DNA of 64,000 bases from Bacteroides sp. GM023 (GTDB lineage Bacteria; Bacteroidota; Bacteroidia; Bacteroidales; Bacteroidaceae). Below the pieces are notes generated by a model. It saw only the letters and a program-made list of their open reading frames with translations. It was not told the DNA's origin and searched no databases. This document shows positions 42,476-53,600 of the stretch, piece by piece. Numbering within the stretch: the stretch's first letter is position 1; each line of letters starts with the position of its first letter. The position numbers and the translations under genes are program-made. The DNA is taken from contig NZ_JAAXGE010000010.1 in NCBI RefSeq assembly GCF_014750685.1, forward strand, positions 156,554 through 220,553, in the 5' to 3' direction.

Positions 42476-45400
42476 CTAAAAGTCAAACAAGTCATCTGTA
42501 TCAATATTTGTATAAACATCAGAATCTGACATCTTTTCGTCAAGTCCAAAACCCTTTATTTGGTCTGAAATAGAATATGTTATATTTTCTATAACGAAGC
42601 ATGTCTTTTTTGAGTACATATATCTATTAGCCAGATATGCAAATTCTTTAGGAGTTATGATATCCGTGTCAAATATAAGGTTGACATCCTTATTGTCTTT
42701 AAAAGTATCATTAAAACTAATACGATGTATCCTTCTGTCATAGCCATAATTGAGTAGCAAATTATCTGGATCTATCATTAATTCTGAGAATAATCTAGGA
42801 TGAAGGTATAGCTTTCGTCCTATAGAACTGGTTACGACTACGGTTATTAATTTCCCTTTAAATTTAATAATACCTTTAACCAAACCATTCCCAAGATTAG
42901 GATCCCATCCTAAGCAGTCATAATCTTCTAATGAGTCAAGGTAATCTTTTGCAGCATTACGTGCTTCCAAATTCATCTCTATACGGGATTCCTTGTCGAG
43001 ATTATCTCGATCGGAAACATTGCCGTAGCTTTCTTCATCCTCATAATAATCACCGTCTATTCTTTTTTTACTTCTTGTTTCTTCAAGCATTCGCTCAAGT
43101 TCTGCTATGCGTTTATCCTTTTCTTGAACAATATCCGCTGATACGAGAAATATCATATTCCAATCCTCTTTAGAGAAAGGACATTTTAATGTAGTATTGG
43201 AGTATATATCCGCTAGAGAAGATGCTGGTTCTCTGTTCGCTGATATATAGATATGTCTGGTGTTTGCAAAATATGTATATTCGCCCGCATAACCTTTAAA
43301 TAAGTAAGTATTATTATAAATGCCCCTATACGGAAGCTCTCCTTCAATTATGTATATTGACATTCTTGAATTCTGTTTCCAGTCTAAATACAATTGATTT
43401 GACCATTCTGCTGCTTTACAGAAATCATCTTCATAATATGAACCAATTAGACGTAATGTTTTGTATAGATTTGACAATATATTTGCTTGGTTTTCTGATT
43501 CTATAGGAAGTTGGAATGAGTTGGCTACCCAATTAAAGAAAGATTTTATTATATTAGTATCATTAAGATTCCATATATTCTCTAATTTGTCCTCTTTAAA
43601 TGATTTTCTCCGCAGTATCTCTTTGCTTTCTTTGTCATGCAATCCAAGTTGAATCAAGAATTGTTTTTTTTCAAGCGTATTAGCCCAGTTCTCAATAAAC
43701 GGAGGCACTTGTTCTATTGGTAAAGTGAATTCATTACTATCGAAATATGTTCCAATCAATTTATCAAAAGGATATTGAACTCCTCCATTTGCAATAATAG
43801 AACTTAATATATCTGCAATATCTAGTGTCATACTCTTATCAAGTATTTTGATGAAAAGATCCTGATCATTAGCACGAATGCATGATTTTAGCATATTATC
43901 GAAATAATTGTAACCACAAAACTTTCTATACACAATAAGAAAACAAAATTGTTCTGCAGTGATCAGTTGAGTTGATGCAGTTAGTTCCTTATACAACTGA
44001 TTTCGAACATCAGTAGGGTTAACTTCCCTTTGAGCAAATATCTTTTCGAATCCATCTATACTTGAAAACTTTGAACTTACATTGCTAAGTATAGAAGATG
44101 ACGAATATGCTGGTAGTATTTTCGAAAGCGAGAATGTATAGAGATTTACACCTATACTTATTGAAAAATCATCTTTAAGATTATATTCTGACAAACTTTT
44201 ACCATTAATTGTTATTATTAAGCGTGCATGAGTAACAGCCGTATCGTTGGATAATGCCATCTTCATCCATCTATATTCGAAAGATTCTTTGTCATATTCC
44301 GACGTACTTAAAAGAGGCATAGCTTTTATGCTCTTTGAATATGCTGCCTGAGTATTAGGGTCAGATTGCTCTACAATGCGAAGCAAACTTGCTGTAGGTA
44401 TATTACTTTTCGAAAACAATGTTATCGTAAACCCAGGTCTCCAATATGACAAGAATGTTTTATGAATATCTGAAATATCTGTAATACTTATCAAGTCATC
44501 AATATATGGTTCAATAATGCTTGAATAAATATCTGCCGATGCAACAAGGTATTTAGTAATTAAGTTATTACTTTCTTCTTGCTTTAACATATAATCATAT
44601 AGCCAAACCGGACAATTGGAATTATATGCAAACATTGAAGATAATGGACTATAGTTACCATTTTGATTTTTAAAGATTTTCCATTTTTTTAGTGTTTCAA
44701 CCCCAATGTTTTCAAATTTTGCAATATTAACAAATAAATGCAATCTCTCATTAAATGTGAGTGAATCTAAGGATTCTTCCTTTATTTTTTCAAAAATTGC
44801 TTTTTCATCTTGGCTAACAATAAACAATGATAATGGGTGTTCTTCAACAGAATGATTAGAACATTTAAAACCAAGTTTTGATAATACTGCCTTTATGGTT
44901 GAAATTTTCTCTGTTGAAAACAAGAGTTTATCTTCTAACTTAATTTCATTTGTTGTTTTCCATTCTTTTCCAAACATAAACGTGGGAACAAGTGGAATTA
45001 GAGAATGTGCTTTTTCTTCTTTTGCCAACCATTCATAGAAAGATGTACGTAACCCATCATCACAAGAATCAATAATCCATTTTTTTAGGGCATCAATATT
45101 ATTCAATAGAATTGTGATAACAGTTTCAGTAGTAATCTTTTCTATTCCAAATATTTCTTTTGACAATGAACTTGAATCAATAGACTCATGAGGTAAATGT
45201 TTGGTTGTACCTATTAGCTTATAGAAATCAGATGCACCAATTGCAGAAGATAGTCCAGAAGCATCAAATATAATATTATCTGGCCCTACGATATCATTAT
45301 TATCATTAAGTATAAATGATATATTTGTTAAAGCATCCTTATATCCACGATTAAACGAATCGACTAATGCTGCTGTATCCTGACTAAAATAGGTGAATTC

Positions 45401-48061
45401 TTTTGTTGGAAGTAAATTAAGATAATTTACATTGAGTTCAGAAGCATAGTTTGAAACCATACTTACAATTTGCTTTCCAATCATATAGAACAGGAAGAAA
45501 TTCCATGGATTGTCGCTTTGGATTCCTTCTCTATCAGACTTGGGAATAAAATCAGCATTCAAATAGAATGGGAATTTGAATCTGTGCTCATTCATAGGAA
45601 GATAAGCATATAATGAGAGGTTATCCCCACCGATTGGTGTGACAAGCCCATCTTCATCAAGCTTGATAGCAAATGAGATAGTTGTTTCTTTAGCCGATGC
45701 AATACGGTCTGGAATACCTGCAACTTCTGTTAATTCATTACCATCTTGATCAAGTTTAATAAAGTAGTTTTCTTTTTCACCCCTATTATTAGTCCTTTCT
45801 TTTCTTCTGATTTGAATACCTGCCTTTTTGAATTCATCGTCATTTACTAAAAGATTATCTGACGAATAAATACAAAAATCTTCAGATAAATGATCCTCAT
45901 TGAAAGAATTTACAAGCGAAACTATGTTGTTCTTTCTATCTATTTTTTTTTGAATAGTAAGACATTTATCTTTATCTATCAATTGCACTCGATTAGTGTT
46001 CCTGAGGAATAACATAAATCGTGGTTCAGAAAACACTTCTTTAATCGCCTCATGATATTCAGAAAGTGTTTCTTCATCCATTTTTAATGCAATGGCAACA
46101 TTTTCTTTTTGATTGAAAATGGAATCATATGGATCAATTTTTAATGATTCATACCATATAGGTAATAACTGCCAAGGAATATCCTTTACACCTTTGAATT
46201 CCCTAAAGTATTTTAGATATTTGTGAAGAAATTCTTTCTGCTTTTCCACATCATTCTCAATATCGTTAACATGGTAGTAAAAGGCTTTGAAATCATTATA
46301 GATTGGTAATTTTTTGTCGAAAGAAAAATTGTAGCCGGCACTTTTAATTAATACAGACTCAGAATTTGTGAATACAGACTTGAAACCAATACCTTTATAG
46401 CCTGTTTTCTTATTGTTTGCACTCTTTGTGCTTTTTGCAGCAGATGTAATTGATTCAAAGTCATGTTTATTAAATGCAGATCCATCGTGTGTTAAAACAA
46501 AATGATTATCGCTAAGTTGTAACTTTACTTTAACGCCATTCTCTGGTGCAGCATCATCAGCATTTTGAAGAAGTTCAAAAAACATTCTCTTTTTGCTAGT
46601 ATAGAGGTTCTGACCTACTTCTTCAAGCAAGTTAGCTACACTTGTATTAGTGTTTGGACTTGTATGTTGCTTAAAGGAAAGGGAAACAGACTCCTTATAT
46701 GGATTTTCTGCTTCTTTAATTTTATTTGATGACACACAAAACATATAAGGAGAACCTTGTTCTATGCGGTATTCTTTGCGTGGCATGTCAATCTCTATCT
46801 CATAATAATTACCAGAAACAAAAAAATTACGCAATCGGTCATCAACGATGGCAATAAGACACTTTCCATTAATTGGATCTACTAGTAATTTACCATTGTT
46901 TTCTTCTTTAATATCTCCTGTAGACATTAAATCTGTGAAAAAATACTTGGAATTAATCTCTGTAACTTTGCCAATAAAACGATTGGTTGTTAATCCCATA
47001 GTAGCCAATAAATCTGTAAGACTAAGTTCGTAGAGGCTCTCTTCGTACTTATCTTCAACAAAAAACTTCCTACTAAAAATCAGCTGCCCGTTGTCTTCTC
47101 CCATATATGCAACACGGATATGTTCTCCTGGAAAAACTTCATCACTAGCACGAATAACTTTATTTGGTGAAAGTTCATCTCTATATATACTGCTTAAGAT
47201 TCCGGTATTACCAATGTCTATAATAGCAAATTTGTTGTTTACATTCTTAACAATAGCATCAATGATATCGCCTTTATTTAGTTGTGAACGTAACCAATCA
47301 ACTCTAGCTTTCTTTTCCTCGGCCTCGATTGGACGCATATCCAAGACAACAGCTTTTAACTTTTCATTATATTTAAGGAAAACAAATTCAAGTTCTTCAT
47401 CAATCTCTATTTCATTGTTCAATAGTCTAGTTTTATAAGGTTCAACAAAACGTTTAGAAGGTACAATTACCTTTATTAATCCATCTGCTTCAATAAGAGC
47501 AGAGGTAGAGTTTTCATTTTTAATGATACCTTTAAACAAACATTTTACCCGTTCATTCTCAGTATGTACTTTTGCATAATAATCATGTAGAGCCAACACA
47601 CTCATCGAAATTTTGTTTCGATGCTTCTCTGGGTCGTAATTGTTGTCAATTACAACACAAGTAATTTCTTCACCTTCTTTGTACTCTATTGTTGGAAGTT
47701 CACTTATATGAACAAGTGCCGTGCTGTCTCCTAAGTTTACAATAAGACCGAAACTCTCAACTGATTTTATAGTAACCTTGTATATGGTACCTTTTTCAAC
47801 TGTTCTTGGATTGGGTAGAAGATCTTTTCGGCTTAGATTCAACTTTCCATCTGATAATTCTTTGATAACTTTTACATCAAGAACATCACCTTCCGATAAT
47901 GAAGAAAGAATCACAGACTGATTAGACCAAGATATATCATGAAGTCTTATCAAACCGTCAACTCCATTGGGCATTCTTGCAAATGCTCCGAGATCCGGTT
48001 TTATACCGGTAATTCTTACGCGAATAATATCACCAACTGATGGATTATTATATGCTGTCAT
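42476..48061 (-). CDS. Giant S1-repeat and GHKL (sacsin-like) ATPase protein
   Basis: 1861 residues. N-terminal part: four S1-type OB folds by eye (about 4-80, 86-160, 165-245, 255-340), e.g. VGDIIRVRITGIKPDLGAFA, SFGLIVNLGDSTALVHISEL and NKGDIIDAIVKNVNNKFAII. Around 480-570 is a GHKL ATPase domain: FFELLQNADDA (N box), LTHDGSAFNKHDF (G1) and KTGYKGIGFKSVF (G2), of the Hsp90/sacsin kind. The middle ~1100 residues are unassigned. A coiled coil (VQEKDKRIAELERMLEETRS) and a C-terminal domain resembling DUF3883 or another restriction-like fold (DYDCLGWDPNLGNG, about 1710-1840) follow. Low G+C against the core genome suggests transfer. S1 domains imply RNA binding. Confidence 0.8.
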   Translation of the reverse strand: MTAYNNPSVGDIIRVRITGIKPDLGAFARMPNGVDGLIRLHDISWSNQSVILSSLSEGDVLDVKVIKELSDGKLNLSRKDLLPNPRTVEKGTIYKVTIKSVESFGLIVNLGDSTALVHISELPTIEYKEGEEITCVVIDNNYDPEKHRNKISMSVLALHDYYAKVHTENERVKCLFKGIIKNENSTSALIEADGLIKVIVPSKRFVEPYKTRLLNNEIEIDEELEFVFLKYNEKLKAVVLDMRPIEAEEKKARVDWLRSQLNKGDIIDAIVKNVNNKFAIIDIGNTGILSSIYRDELSPNKVIRASDEVFPGEHIRVAYMGEDNGQLIFSRKFFVEDKYEESLYELSLTDLLATMGLTTNRFIGKVTEINSKYFFTDLMSTGDIKEENNGKLLVDPINGKCLIAIVDDRLRNFFVSGNYYEIEIDMPRKEYRIEQGSPYMFCVSSNKIKEAENPYKESVSLSFKQHTSPNTNTSVANLLEEVGQNLYTSKKRMFFELLQNADDAAPENGVKVKLQLSDNHFVLTHDGSAFNKHDFESITSAAKSTKSANNKKTGYKGIGFKSVFTNSESVLIKSAGYNFSFDKKLPIYNDFKAFYYHVNDIENDVEKQKEFLHKYLKYFREFKGVKDIPWQLLPIWYESLKIDPYDSIFNQKENVAIALKMDEETLSEYHEAIKEVFSEPRFMLFLRNTNRVQLIDKDKCLTIQKKIDRKNNIVSLVNSFNEDHLSEDFCIYSSDNLLVNDDEFKKAGIQIRRKERTNNRGEKENYFIKLDQDGNELTEVAGIPDRIASAKETTISFAIKLDEDGLVTPIGGDNLSLYAYLPMNEHRFKFPFYLNADFIPKSDREGIQSDNPWNFFLFYMIGKQIVSMVSNYASELNVNYLNLLPTKEFTYFSQDTAALVDSFNRGYKDALTNISFILNDNNDIVGPDNIIFDASGLSSAIGASDFYKLIGTTKHLPHESIDSSSLSKEIFGIEKITTETVITILLNNIDALKKWIIDSCDDGLRTSFYEWLAKEEKAHSLIPLVPTFMFGKEWKTTNEIKLEDKLLFSTEKISTIKAVLSKLGFKCSNHSVEEHPLSLFIVSQDEKAIFEKIKEESLDSLTFNERLHLFVNIAKFENIGVETLKKWKIFKNQNGNYSPLSSMFAYNSNCPVWLYDYMLKQEESNNLITKYLVASADIYSSIIEPYIDDLISITDISDIHKTFLSYWRPGFTITLFSKSNIPTASLLRIVEQSDPNTQAAYSKSIKAMPLLSTSEYDKESFEYRWMKMALSNDTAVTHARLIITINGKSLSEYNLKDDFSISIGVNLYTFSLSKILPAYSSSSILSNVSSKFSSIDGFEKIFAQREVNPTDVRNQLYKELTASTQLITAEQFCFLIVYRKFCGYNYFDNMLKSCIRANDQDLFIKILDKSMTLDIADILSSIIANGGVQYPFDKLIGTYFDSNEFTLPIEQVPPFIENWANTLEKKQFLIQLGLHDKESKEILRRKSFKEDKLENIWNLNDTNIIKSFFNWVANSFQLPIESENQANILSNLYKTLRLIGSYYEDDFCKAAEWSNQLYLDWKQNSRMSIYIIEGELPYRGIYNNTYLFKGYAGEYTYFANTRHIYISANREPASSLADIYSNTTLKCPFSKEDWNMIFLVSADIVQEKDKRIAELERMLEETRSKKRIDGDYYEDEESYGNVSDRDNLDKESRIEMNLEARNAAKDYLDSLEDYDCLGWDPNLGNGLVKGIIKFKGKLITVVVTSSIGRKLYLHPRLFSELMIDPDNLLLNYGYDRRIHRISFNDTFKDNKDVNLIFDTDIITPKEFAYLANRYMYSKKTCFVIENITYSISDQIKGFGLDEKMSDSDVYTNIDTDDLFDF

Positions 48062-48254
48062 AAGTAATTTATCTTTTAGTATAATTTTACGATTTTGTTA
48101 GTCACTCTGATATCAAATATTTCAATTAAAAATTAAATCAGATATAAGACATTATCTATCATTCACATATTAGAATCTAACACATGTAACATTATAGTTT
48201 CATGCAAAGAGAATTTCTTAATTACAAAAATATGGATTTTATCATTTTAAATAA

Positions 48255-48302
48255 AATATAAACACATAATAATCAAATCAATGGGGCGATTTTAACAGAA
48301 TA
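48255..48302. repeat. Right direct repeat flanking the S1-GHKL/helicase-PIN module
   Basis: Matches 40105-40151. Weaker similarity may extend ~30 bp to the left (CAAAAATAT... near 48224 and 40073). The two copies enclose 8.15 kb, exactly the two-gene module. The repeat sits just upstream of the promoter of the next operon. Confidence 0.8.
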
Positions 48303-48316
48303 TTCGGTTTTATCCT

Positions 48317-48324
48317 TACCTTTG
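48317..48324 (+). promoter_or_regulatory. Candidate -7 box of the AlbA_2-helicase-methyltransferase operon
   Basis: TACCTTTG fits TAnnTTTG, 44 nt before the start codon; the -33 region (TTTAAC) is weak. A small GGGC/GCCC hairpin lies in the predicted leader (48336-48348). Confidence 0.5.
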
Positions 48325-48367
48325 TATATAAAATCGGGCTTTATGCCCAAACAACAAAAAGAAAACG

Positions 48368-49921
48368 ATGCAAATTCATAACAATACATTGATAGCTGAA
48401 TGCTCGTCTTACGATTTCAAGGAAATGCTTGAACGAAAGAAAGTAAAATCATGGCTTAAATCCGTATCGGCTTTTGCCAATACGAACGGTGGCAGTTTAT
48501 TCTATGGAGTAAACGATGACGGAGTGATTGTAGGTTTGGAGAATCCGCAAGCAGATGCCGACTTTATCAGTGAAATGATAAAAGCAAGACTTGATCCTGT
48601 ACCGGACGTACAGCTTATTCCGATTGAACACGAAGGACGTACCCTGCTTGAAGTGAAAGTAAAGGCAGGAACGCTGACACCTTATTATTATTATCAAGAC
48701 GGAACACGTACAGCTTATACAAGAGTCGGTAATGAAAGTGTAGAGTGCAATTCGCAACAACTTCTTTCGTTAGTATTAAAGGGCACGCACATGACTTGGG
48801 ATTCGTTGCCTACACAAGTGGATGCAGACAAGCACTCTTTCATCATTCTTGCCAATACATTCCGTGAGCAAACCCATCAGGAATGGAACGATAAGTATTT
48901 GGAATCATTTGGACTGGTCGCATCTGACGGTAAACTAACCAATGCCGGATTGCTGTTTGTGGATAATTGTACCGTATTCCAATCACGTATTTTCTGTACC
49001 CGTTGGACGGGACTATATAAAGACGATGCCATCAGTTCCGTAGAACATCGAGCAAATCTTGTATTGCTTTTGAAATATGGCATGGACTTCATTAAGAACT
49101 ACACCATGAGCGGATGGGTGAAGATGCCGAACTATCGCTTGAACCTCCCCGACTATTCAGACCGTGCTATCTTTGAAGGGTTAGTAAACCATCTTATCCA
49201 TAGAGATTATACTGTAATGGGTGGTGAAGTACATATTGATATCTATGACGACCGAGTAGAATTGGTATCACCCGGTGCGATGCTTGATGGTACACAAATC
49301 CAAGACCGTGATATATACAAAGTGCCGTCCATGCGTCGTAATCCTGTCATTGCAGATGTATTTACACAATTGGACTATATGGAGAAACGTGGTTCCGGTT
49401 TGCGTAAAATGCGAGAGCTTACAGAAAAACTACCCAACTTCCTGCAAGGAAAAGAACCGCAATATCAGACGGAAGCAACTTCTTTCTTCACCACTTTTTA
49501 TAATCTAAACTGGGGTGATAACGGAAGAATACCTGTTGAGGAAGTGGCTAACAGGGTAAATAGCACCCTCGAAAAGTACCCTATAAACGAAGAAAGTTCG
49601 GTCGAAAAGTTCGGTGTAAATGCAAAAATGTTCGGTATAAACAGCAAAAGTTCGGTGAAAAAGTTCGGTGAAAATGCAAAAATGTTCGGAGACACATCGG
49701 AAATACCTAAGAAAGTCAGTAAAACTGCACAAAAGATAATCGACCTCGTTATTTCTGACCCATCAATCACAGCCGATAATATGGCTAACAAGGTTGGTGT
49801 AACTAAACGCGCTATAGAGAAAAACATCAAGAACCTTAGGGATATGGGAATTTTGGCTCATGAAGGTTCGGATAAGACTGGCTATTGGCGCATTGTAATT
49901 AGTCCTCAAATAGAACAATAA
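48368..49921 (+). CDS. AlbA_2/Schlafen-like DNA-binding regulator with winged helix
   Basis: 517 residues. The N-terminal AlbA_2 domain (about 15-130) is shown by FKEMLERKKVKSWLKSVSAF, ANTNGGSLFYGVNDDG and TAYTRVGNESVE. A central part contains the HATPase_c_4-like block YKVPSMRRNPVIADVFTQLD and EKRGSGLRKM. After a linker of FG-containing near repeats (KFGVNAKMFG, KFGENAKMFG; about 413-440) comes a winged helix (TADNMANKVGVTKRAIEKNI). Such proteins are common in bacterial defence islands and mobile elements as transcriptional regulators or nucleases of unclear activity. First gene of a four-gene operon; it probably regulates it. Confidence 0.85.
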   Translation: MQIHNNTLIAECSSYDFKEMLERKKVKSWLKSVSAFANTNGGSLFYGVNDDGVIVGLENPQADADFISEMIKARLDPVPDVQLIPIEHEGRTLLEVKVKAGTLTPYYYYQDGTRTAYTRVGNESVECNSQQLLSLVLKGTHMTWDSLPTQVDADKHSFIILANTFREQTHQEWNDKYLESFGLVASDGKLTNAGLLFVDNCTVFQSRIFCTRWTGLYKDDAISSVEHRANLVLLLKYGMDFIKNYTMSGWVKMPNYRLNLPDYSDRAIFEGLVNHLIHRDYTVMGGEVHIDIYDDRVELVSPGAMLDGTQIQDRDIYKVPSMRRNPVIADVFTQLDYMEKRGSGLRKMRELTEKLPNFLQGKEPQYQTEATSFFTTFYNLNWGDNGRIPVEEVANRVNSTLEKYPINEESSVEKFGVNAKMFGINSKSSVKKFGENAKMFGDTSEIPKKVSKTAQKIIDLVISDPSITADNMANKVGVTKRAIEKNIKNLRDMGILAHEGSDKTGYWRIVISPQIEQ

Positions 49922-49925
49922 ACCT

Positions 49926-50633
49926 ATGGGAACATCTTTCATACCACTCTGTGCAATAATTGCCGCTTTGATTATCGCCTTTTTGTTTGCCTCCTTGCCG
50001 CAGGTAAGCCATAAAACGCGATATAGGGTGCTTTATGTAATAGCCATCATCATGCTATTAGCCGTCATTCCTATCAGTGAGTATATGGCTGGAAATACCC
50101 AAAATTCAAGCAACAATTATCTGCTTGTCCTAATATTCGATATTGCAGTAGGATATTTCTGTATGTACATTGCAGCATTGCTGAAATTCAACGTTCTTAA
50201 ACGGAAGAATCAAGCATTGGAAAATGCATTGACCGAAAAAGAACAAGAAAAAGTATCTATTTTACTGGAACACCAAAATGAAAAACAACAAGCACTTCAA
50301 AGAGAAGAACTTGAATGGTTGGCTGAAAAAATCAAAATGTTCACTGAAGAAGAACAGAAATCCATTCTTGCAAGCGCTTACGCATTTGCAGAACATGACC
50401 TAATAGTAACTCCTTCAATAGTCATACAACAAGACACTTGTAGCCAACAAGAGCTTATGTATTTTATCTGCTCTGCTTTTTTCAACATGGGCAAGAAGCG
50501 CAATGACATTGTGAGTTTCTTATTTCAAGTCTTTCCTCTCTATTTTCCTGCTGGAGAAAGTGCATTGGCTAAAAAGATGCCGGGATTGGAAAAAGTTAAG
50601 GAAAGAAGGGAAAAAGAAAATAGTCAGAAATAG
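49926..50633 (+). CDS. Membrane protein with coiled coil, unknown function
   Basis: 235 residues. Three hydrophobic segments in the first 100 residues (LCAIIAALIIAFLFASL, VLYVIAIIMLLAVIPI, YLLVLIFDIAVGYFCMYIAA) are followed by a cytoplasmic coiled coil (KNQALENALTEKEQEKVSIL) and a small helical domain. No family recognised. It lies 4 nt after the AlbA_2 gene and 20 nt before the helicase gene, so it is part of the modification/restriction operon. Membrane proteins in defence operons often act as effectors or anchors, but that is inference here. Confidence 0.7.
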   Translation: MGTSFIPLCAIIAALIIAFLFASLPQVSHKTRYRVLYVIAIIMLLAVIPISEYMAGNTQNSSNNYLLVLIFDIAVGYFCMYIAALLKFNVLKRKNQALENALTEKEQEKVSILLEHQNEKQQALQREELEWLAEKIKMFTEEEQKSILASAYAFAEHDLIVTPSIVIQQDTCSQQELMYFICSAFFNMGKKRNDIVSFLFQVFPLYFPAGESALAKKMPGLEKVKERREKENSQK

Positions 50634-50653
50634 AACTTTAATTTATTAAGAAT

Positions 50654-53600
50654 ATGGATAATGCTGAAAAAGTAAATACCCACTCTAATTTCTTTACCAA
50701 TAGAGATAACAACACCCTTATAAAAGAATTTGAGGGCATACTACACCATAATCCTCATATTTGCAATCTTGATGCTGTTGTCGGATTCTTACGAGCATCT
50801 GGTTATTTTTCCTTGCGCCCATTCCTTAATAGTATTAATAAAGTAAGAATACTAATAGGTATTGATGTAGATAAATATATAGCACAAGCTGCAAGGCAAG
50901 GAAAAATATTTTTTGGTGCAGAGGAAGAAGTTAAAGAAGACTGTCTTCGCAAAATACGTCAAGATATAGAACAGTCACATTATCATAAAGAAGTAGAAGA
51001 TGGTGTGTTCCAAATGGTACAAGACCTTATTGATGGAAAATTAGAACTGCGGGCTCATCCTTCAAAAAGAATTCATGCGAAAATTTATGTACTCTACCCT
51101 GATGAATTTAACCAGTATACTCAAAGCATGGCTATTACTGGATCAAGTAATTTATCCGGTAATGGACTTGGTATTACAGAAGAACGACAATACGAATTCA
51201 ATGTAAAATTGGATAGGTATGACGATGTTAAATTTGCAAAAGATGAATTTGAATTGTTGTGGAAAGAAGCAGAAGGATGTGAGATTACCGCAGATGATGT
51301 TAAAATTTCTATTGATAGAACTTATCTCAAAGGAGATGTTTCGCCTTATGATCTTTATATCAAAATGCTCATGGAATATTTCTCCGACCGAGTAATGGCA
51401 ACCGATGACAATAATCCTTTCGATATGCCTGATGGTTACACAAAATATGACTACCAAATGGATGCTGTTGAAGAAGGATTTCAGAAACTTATACGTTATG
51501 ATGGCTTTTTTCTCGCAGATGTTGTTGGTCTCGGGAAGACAGTCATCGCCACCATGATAGCCAAAAAGTTTTTAATTGAGAATGGTCGTGACAAGACAAA
51601 AATTCTTGTGATATATCCACCTGCTGTAGAACAAAACTGGAAAGCTACATTCAAAGATTTCGGTATTGATAAGTATGCAAACTTTATTTCTAATGGAAGT
51701 TTATCTAAAGTTCTTGACGAGGACAATTATAATTATTGGAATGCAGACGAATTTGATTTAATATTAGTGGATGAAGCACATAAATTCCGGTCACATACAA
51801 CCTCTGCTTTTGAACAATTACAGGAAATCTGCAAGATGCCACGCATTGAAAATGGCAATATATCTGGTTATAAAAAGAAGGTGATGCTCATATCTGCAAC
51901 GCCTATGAACAACACTCCTGCTGATATATACACAGAGATACAACTCTTTCAAGACCCACGTCGCTGTACTATTGACGGAGTTTCCAACCTTACAGCATTC
52001 TTCGCACCACTAATCAAAGAGTTTAAGCGGTTAAGGAGAGAACCTGATTTTGACATTAGCCGTTTCAAAAAATTGGCAGAACATGTCCGTGACCGAGTCA
52101 TCAAACCTTTAACAGTTCGCCGAACAAGAACAGATATCGAAAGCGTTGTTCGTTACAACAAGGATATAAACGGATTCCCGAAAGTCGAACGACCTAATGA
52201 AAGTCGTTATGAATTGAATGAGCATCTTGCAGATTTGTTTGAACATGCTATGCTTACGCTTGAAAAAAAACTAGCATACGCTCGCTATCAAGCCATTGCC
52301 TATCTTAAACCAGAAGTAGCGCAAGGACTATATGACAATGCGGAGTTAATAAGCCGTAGTTTGGCTGGTATTCGTAAGAACGGATTAGTAAAACGTTTGG
52401 AAAGTAGTTTCTATGCCTTCCAAGTATCTTTAGATAATTTCCGACAAGCGAATCAAAATATGATTGATATGTTCGACCGTAATAAAGTTTTCATTGCTCC
52501 AGATCTCGACATTAACGTACTGTTAGAATCAGGTTTGAGTGATGACGAAATTGAAGAGAAACTTAATGCCAAAGCGGAAGATAATCCGAAAAACGCGATC
52601 TTTGCAGTAGATGATTTCAAACCTGAATTCATAGAAATGCTCAATAACGACCAAAAGATACTTGAAAACTTATATGCAGAATGGAAAGATATAACAGATG
52701 AAGACGATTCTAAGTTTGCAAAATTCAATGAATTACTTAAGCATGAGTTGTTTAAGAAAGAACGTAATTCCGAACAAAAACTTGTTGTATTTTCAGAATC
52801 TGTTGATACGGTGAAATATTTAGCTCGTCGTATCAACCGTAAAGATGTATTAGTGATCTCTGCTGATAACAGAAGTAAGCAATTCAAAACTATTCGTGAA
52901 AATTTTGATGCGAATTACAAAGCAAATCTCAACGATTACAACATCATACTTACTACGGATGTTTTGGCAGAAGGCGTGAACTTGCATCGTGCTAACGTAA
53001 TTGTAAATTATGATACCCCATGGAACAGCACAAGGTTAATGCAACGTATTGGTCGTGTAAATCGTATTGGCTCTGTATCCAAACATATATATAATTATGT
53101 ATTCTATCCGTCACGTGAAGGAAATCGTGAAATTAATCTCAATCAAATAGCATTGAGTAAAATTCAAACTTTCCATTCTACATTTGGAGAAGATAACCAA
53201 ATTTATTCACTAGAAGAAATACTTGATCGTGATCTTAGTAAACTCTTTGATGAAGGAATGAAACAGCAGAAAGAAGAATGTAATCAGGAACTTCCTTATT
53301 ATGAAGAACTCCGTACGCTCTATCAAACCAATCGGAGGGAATACAACCGTATAGCCAAATTATCGTTACGTAGCCGCACAGGTCGTGAAGCAAAAACAAT
53401 AGACGGAGTAACACTTTCAAATGATACTCTTGTGTTTTTGAAAACAAATTTCCGTAAAGTATTCTTCTTAGTATCTGAAACAGCAGAAGAGTTATCCGTG
53501 CTTGATGCACTTAAATATTTCAAGGCTGTTAAAGAGGAACAGCCAGTAGAGCGTATGGGACAACACCATAAACACATAAATATAGCATTACAGAAGTTTC

